Origin: Sclerodactyla briareus
Taxonomy: Eukaryota; Echinodermata; Holothuroidea; Dendrochirotida; Sclerodactylidae
Direction: 5' to 3'
Length of the DNA: 64,000 nt
NCBI GenBank assembly: GCA_026419785.1
Contig: JAODTK010000433.1
Span: 186,001-250,000 of the forward strand
The notes under the pieces were generated by a model that worked only from the letters and a program-made list of their open reading frames with translations, searched no databases and was not told the origin of the DNA. Position 1 is the first letter of the stretch; each line of letters starts with the position of its first letter. Shown piece after piece: positions 59,491 through 64,000 of this stretch. The translations under genes and the position numbers were made by a program.

Positions 59491-60929
59491 ATCGTGTGTA
59501 GCGGTTGTCCTTGGCCCATTGTTGGTTCCCTACTCTCCTCGTCCGCCGTTGGGGGTTGGGGCTTCCTTCAATATTATTAGTGAGGCCCTCTCTTACATTG
59601 TGTTCGCCCATTTTGCGCCGTCAGGAGCCATTGCCACATCAACGGACGTCTTGATAGCCTTCGCAGTCTATGGGCCGTTTCCCATGAGGGCCTCACATTC
59701 TTCAGCCTGTCCTCTCGTACTCATGTGAACTGGCAGCAATACTGTGTGCAGTACACTAGTTTGTTCGTCAACTTTGTCTTTGAACCCCCTACCTCTCAGA
59801 CAGGTAAACTACAAACATTTCTGAATGTATTTTCCATGGAGATGAAATAGTGGGCTCAACACTCGTGAACAGGGCACAAAGGCTTCAATGCAGCTGTCAA
59901 TTGATGACCCTGCATCGCTACACAAGGAATGGACAGTCAACTCGTCCGATGTGAGTTATACAACTCTGTAAATGACAACAAAATATGGCTCAATTTTGTG
60001 AAAGAACTACCACGTTTTCAGAAGAGGACCCAACATAATGTAAGTGAAACAAGTTCTCTTGTGAGTGACTATCCGAATGATTCACACAGCTGGAAATTGA
60101 AACAACAGTATCGGCTGATGTATGTTATTGGGCTGAAAATTTCAGTTTCTGTGTTCTTTGGGTGGAAAAGACTTAAACTGCAATGTACATTGACAGTCTT
60201 GTGTAGTCTGACATTGAGCAGATGAAGAAGAAGAAAGCTTTTCGACTTCCCATGTGAGGTGACCCACCTACATTAATGTGTGAATGAGGACTTGCTGTGA
60301 GTGACTGTTGTCCAAATCACCGAAAAAATGGTGAATGACTTGACGATGCCTCAACAACCCGGTATGATCATATGATTAGATAATGCAAATGACGGCTGCA
60401 TTAACTGCACGATGCATATTATGAAAACGCTTGAATAATTAGCGATCAGTAAGGAATCATCGTAAATTTGGCGACGATATATTGAAGATGATAATGCTCC
60501 ATAAATTATTAGTAGTATTATTATGTTACACGGTACGCATTGGTGTGCGTAACAATAAAAGAAACACGCGATTATTTCTCTTTTACACTAGGAACAGGTG
60601 AAGGGATATCAAACTCTAAGTTTGGCACTGGTCCTGATGAAGAAATGTTGTAGGTACTCGGGAGTTTTATTGTCTACACATACGATACCATTCTCATACT
60701 TTCTTTCCGACAGTAGCTCAATCTGCCGAAACTCCTTTTTTTGAACGCTGTGGCAGTAGCAAAGAACCCCTCTTGGTTTGCCATTGGATGAGAACTTGAA
60801 CATGAAGTATTTGTTTCTATTAAATATAAGGTGGCAGCTTACCATGTTCCTTAAGTATGTGAATAACAGATCGACGGTGTGTATTTGACATCGCCAGGAT
60901 CGAATCGCTCATCAGATAATATATTATTC
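59491..60929. other. No supported gene
   Basis: A 98-codon plus frame (59,929-60,225) and a 78-codon minus frame (60,845-60,609) are not recognised. A short ATTAGTAGTATTATTATG run lies at about 60,508. Confidence 0.35.
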
Positions 60930-61062
60930 ACACCTACTACCTGTATAAGGGAGGCCTACTTGTGTAGCTTAATCGCGACGGGTACTTACGAAGATGAGGT
61001 CGCCATAATTCTACTGATAGAAGAGAGCAGATTGTAACACGTTGATGCTGACGTGTTACACA
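60930..61062. repeat. Dispersed repeat copy followed by a hairpin
   Basis: Partner of 52,985-53,060. It too is followed within 20 bp by a perfect hairpin, TGTAACACGT-TGATGCTG-ACGTGTTACA (61,033-61,060), with 10-bp arms whose sequence differs from that at 53,123. Confidence 0.6.
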
Positions 61063-61689
61063 AGCGGTGGTCCCTTTTATGTTGTGTCACAGGAATATAA
61101 GGGGTAGCGGAACACAGTGTCTGTTTTGCTTGGTCAGTCGGAATGATTACTGTCACCTGAGTTAAGGAGAAAAGGGAATACCGGACCGTTTTCGAAAAAT
61201 GACGTGACTAGGTCTAACATGTGTCTATTCGTCAATTATACATATATATGCTAGTTATAATTTAGGTATATTATAGTAGTTTATATTATTATAGTTGATT
61301 ATGGGTCTATATTCGTTTGGTTGGGCGGTTTTTTGTATATGCGAATAAGTCACATTTTACAGATGACCATCCATAAGATAGGGAATCCATGTATATTTTG
61401 CTTCGTTCTTTGATGCATGTTAAGATATGCCAATATCCGGCATAGTGAATAGAAACATTTGTGTATTCGATTACAGCATTTGGCCTGCATTTATAAATAG
61501 CACTTTGTCTCCAAATCAGCGGAAGTAGATGGAGTGTCAATTACTTGAATATAACACACATGATATCGTTTGAGAAAGTAATTGTGTCAACCCCATTCTC
61601 CCATTAATTGAGTGCAAGAATCATCGCAAAATGGAAATGTAGTGCGTGTCTTATATTTGGATGTCCACAGACCTGCACTCTTAGAAATG

Positions 61690-61759
61690 TTGTGTAGAAT
61701 TCACACAAAACTATGTAACTAGCACACCTATCCCAGTGTTGTGTAGAAATTACACAACA
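61690..61759. repeat. Pair of related palindromes
   Basis: TTGTGT-AGAATTC-ACACAA (61,690-61,708) and TGTTGTGTA-GAAAT-TACACAACA (61,737-61,759) are direct repeats of each other and each is an inverted repeat. Confidence 0.65.
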
Positions 61760-63122
61760 TTCGTAACGCATGTGTATTTCAGACTGGGATGTATACGAAT
61801 GTGATCATTCCAACGGATCTCGCTATAGAGCAAAACAATGCTATACAATAGTTTGTTGCCTAGTTCATTGTTTTCGTACGAACTACAACGCTAGTGATAT
61901 TCGTATGTATACAGTCAAATTAGCCACACATTGTTTCCTCCAATATTCTCGAACAGAAAAATATACAGACAGAAACCCGGTTTCTAGCATAGTTGCATTG
62001 TATCGTTGGTATGAATACTAAGGCAGGGATCGTGTATCGCTAAGGTTATAGCAATGGTTGGTAGTCACACCGTTTACCAAATAAATAGTTCCTAACCAAT
62101 TGTTCACACTGTGACTCACGATATCATATCTAATTAGCAGTTGAAATAATTATATCAATCACATAGCTTTTGTCGGTATCCGCCGCATATGGAGAACGAT
62201 TCTTGTAATTGCTAAAATGTATTAGATATATTAGATGAAGGGGCTTGTTTAAGAGGCTCGGCAACGTAGAGGAATGTGTGGGTTGAACGCAGGTTCGTTC
62301 TTGCCTTGATCTCTCGAGTCAATAGTATTAATGGCCTCCAACAGCAAGGGACACTGTCATTTAGTTGAGTTCGAGGATTTCACCAGAAAACCAGAACTTG
62401 CGGAAGTCGTGTACACTACTGTGAAACCTTAGAGCTGTTACATGCTCGTAGTTCCTGCTGTAAGCTAAGTATTACTCTCTATGAGACAAGTGAATTTATA
62501 TTTCGTGAGAGTCATTTGTGGTATAAAATAACATCAGGGCATTAGATGGACAGGAATGATTGATAAAGCCTCCTAAGCTATTCATGTCATCACAATCCCC
62601 TTTCGACTTTATTTCGAATTTAACAAGACATTTAGGTCAATGAAGTGAGGCCTATACTCCGAGAGTCAGTCAAAGCAAAGCAACTCTCGTCGCCGGAATA
62701 GTAATAAGCGAGTATATAGCTGAGTGTTCCGTGTTGATAGAGCGAAAAATCGTCTTTAATTTTGTTTGCACTCACGTTAATGATCTGTCACTGTAACGGT
62801 ACACTTTTGACTGAAAGTAACGAGGATATTTTCAACCGTTGGTATTTTATGTTTTTTTTTTTTTTGAGTGAAGGCCAGGAGAAAGAAGGGCATACAGGGG
62901 ACACAGGGGACACAGCGAAAGAGTTAGGTTGAAGGTAACTTAAATATTAAAAAACAGAAAATCGAACAAGTGTCACTGAATCCTGCCACATACGTCGCAC
63001 AATAGCTATTCGTATACGCAAATCGATCTGTACTAAAAACGAAGGAAGGTGATGTTCAATTTAATAAGGGTTCTAATAATGAGAGCGAAAAAGACACGTA
63101 GGAAACTAGCAATGGTTGTCCC
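61760..63122. other. No recognisable feature
   Basis: Open frames up to 83 codons, none recognised. A T-run near 62,852 and a 10-bp tandem ACAGGGGACA x2 near 62,895. No other structure. Confidence 0.35.
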
Positions 63123-63123
63123 T

Positions 63124-63146
63124 GGGGGGGGGGGGTGGGGGGGGGG
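63124..63146 (+). repeat. G12-T-G10 tract
   Basis: Nearly pure guanine run, potential G-quadruplex. Its length is probably approximate in noisy sequence. Confidence 0.5.
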
Positions 63147-63789
63147 TATGTAGATGTCTCGACAAGGAAAGAGCCGTCATATACCAGCCAGTTCATACTC
63201 GGGAACAAAAAATGGGGGTAAAAAAAAACACATGGGGCAACAGATATTGGTCCTCAGTGCCAACGGTAGTGGAGATTTATCTTCATGATTGGGTTGTCTG
63301 AACTCCCCGGTATCCCCAACTAGCTGTAGAGGGGCCACCTCTCCACTTATGGGACATGTTGTCTTCATGGCGCAACAATATTTGAGTGGTGACCCCATTC
63401 TCGCAGTGAAAAATCATCGTAAACATTGTCAGCGAAAGCTGATAAAATACATTTCCCAAGTTGAAGGATTCATAAGGACCAATGCAATTCATTACTGTAA
63501 CGCGCTCCCGTCAAGACATTAGTGTGGGAAGAGTCGAGACGCATCGGTCCCGTGAATGTGAGAGCCACCTGAAACCTTAAGACCAATCTGCGAGCAGAAT
63601 TAATCACGGAATGTCAAATGAGGACGAAAGAAGAAATTAGTGACGGGTCGGGGGCCTGGGGGGTTGGGGAGGTGGACCCAAATGACATTATAGGAAACAT
63701 CTCTCAACCACGGATTGTATTGCACAAACGTAGAGAGATACACTGGCAACAGCAGGACCATAATGGCACATGCTGAGGCAGCCGGACTG

Positions 63790-64000
63790 ACTACCAGGCG
63801 GATTACTCAGTCGGTAGAGCTCCGACTGCAAATTAGTGATTGTGAGTGCGGAGCCCATGGAAGCCCGACAGACTTCCCACAGTGCTGTTGACAGGCATGT
63901 TCTCCTGAAATGTCCCACGCCACCAACGGTCGAAGTGGGTACCTTGTGAGGTGATTTGAAGAGTAGCGAGCGCCCTATGTGGCAGCCCTATTGGGAAGTC
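63790..64000 (+). mobile_element. tRNA-derived SINE, cut by window end
   Basis: A tRNA-like head has the A-box-like TACTCAGTCGG (63,804-63,814) followed by TAGAGC, an anticodon-arm-like TCCGACTGCAAATTAG (63,821-63,835) and a decayed B-box GTGCGGAGCCC (63,845-63,855). A non-tRNA body follows, with GAAGTGGGTACCTTG near 63,933 and GCGAGCGCCCTATGTGGCAGCCC near 63,968. Several stem mismatches argue against a functional tRNA. The 3' end lies beyond the window. Confidence 0.6.

Noticed and set aside
63790-63870. Functional tRNA gene
   Set aside because: A-box and B-box are both degenerate, the stems do not pair properly and the downstream body fits a SINE.

Overview
This window looks like non-coding, repeat-rich animal DNA. 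There is no operon-like gene packing, no open frame above 146 codons, many A/T-rich simple repeats, and decayed LINE, hAT-type and tRNA-derived elements. These fit a metazoan, most likely a marine invertebrate, but the phylum cannot be fixed from the sequence. Repeat units and LINE reading frames are broken by many single-base indels. This suggests an uncorrected long-read assembly, so short exons of real genes could be present and unrecognisable. I found no protein-coding gene that I can support.

Layout. 1-1,090: an ACGT-rich block, then unremarkable sequence. 1,090 to about 35,230 (with tail copies to 38,130): about two and a half direct tandem copies of a large non-coding unit with a period near 14.3 kb. 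The same modules, here named A-D-E-C-B, recur in the same order: A at 1.1, 8.1 and 20.7 kb; D at 1.65, 15.2 and 25.3 kb; E at 2.6, 17.0 and 27.7 kb; C at 3.0, 17.7 and 32.2 kb; B at 5.9, 19.7 and 34.0 kb. The copies differ by insertions. These are a CR1/L2-like LINE tail in unit 1 (3.77-4.2 kb), a non-autonomous hAT-like element in unit 2 (12.17-13.82 kb), an RTE-like reverse-transcriptase scrap at the B/A junction of unit 2 (20.4-20.67 kb), and a 5'-truncated LINE in unit 3 (25.87-26.92 kb). That last LINE has a 9-bp target-site duplication, and unit 2 supplies the matching unoccupied site.

A second repeat family, a minisatellite of about 150 bp per unit, occurs at three places (19.2-19.7, 28.8-30.5 and 42.3-42.7 kb). 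It carries triplets of nuclear-receptor-like AGGTCA half-sites spaced exactly 10 bp apart.

38-64 kb holds small local repeats (a 141-147 bp unit x4 at 40.9 kb, a CpG-rich degenerate satellite at 44.6 kb, local duplications at 38.8/39.3, 53.0/61.0 and 58.5/59.3 kb), several perfect hairpins, G-rich tracts, a long CR1/L2-like LINE relic at 46.6-48.86 kb ending in an (ATT)n tail, and a tRNA-derived SINE cut by the window end. The rest is sequence in which I see nothing recognisable.
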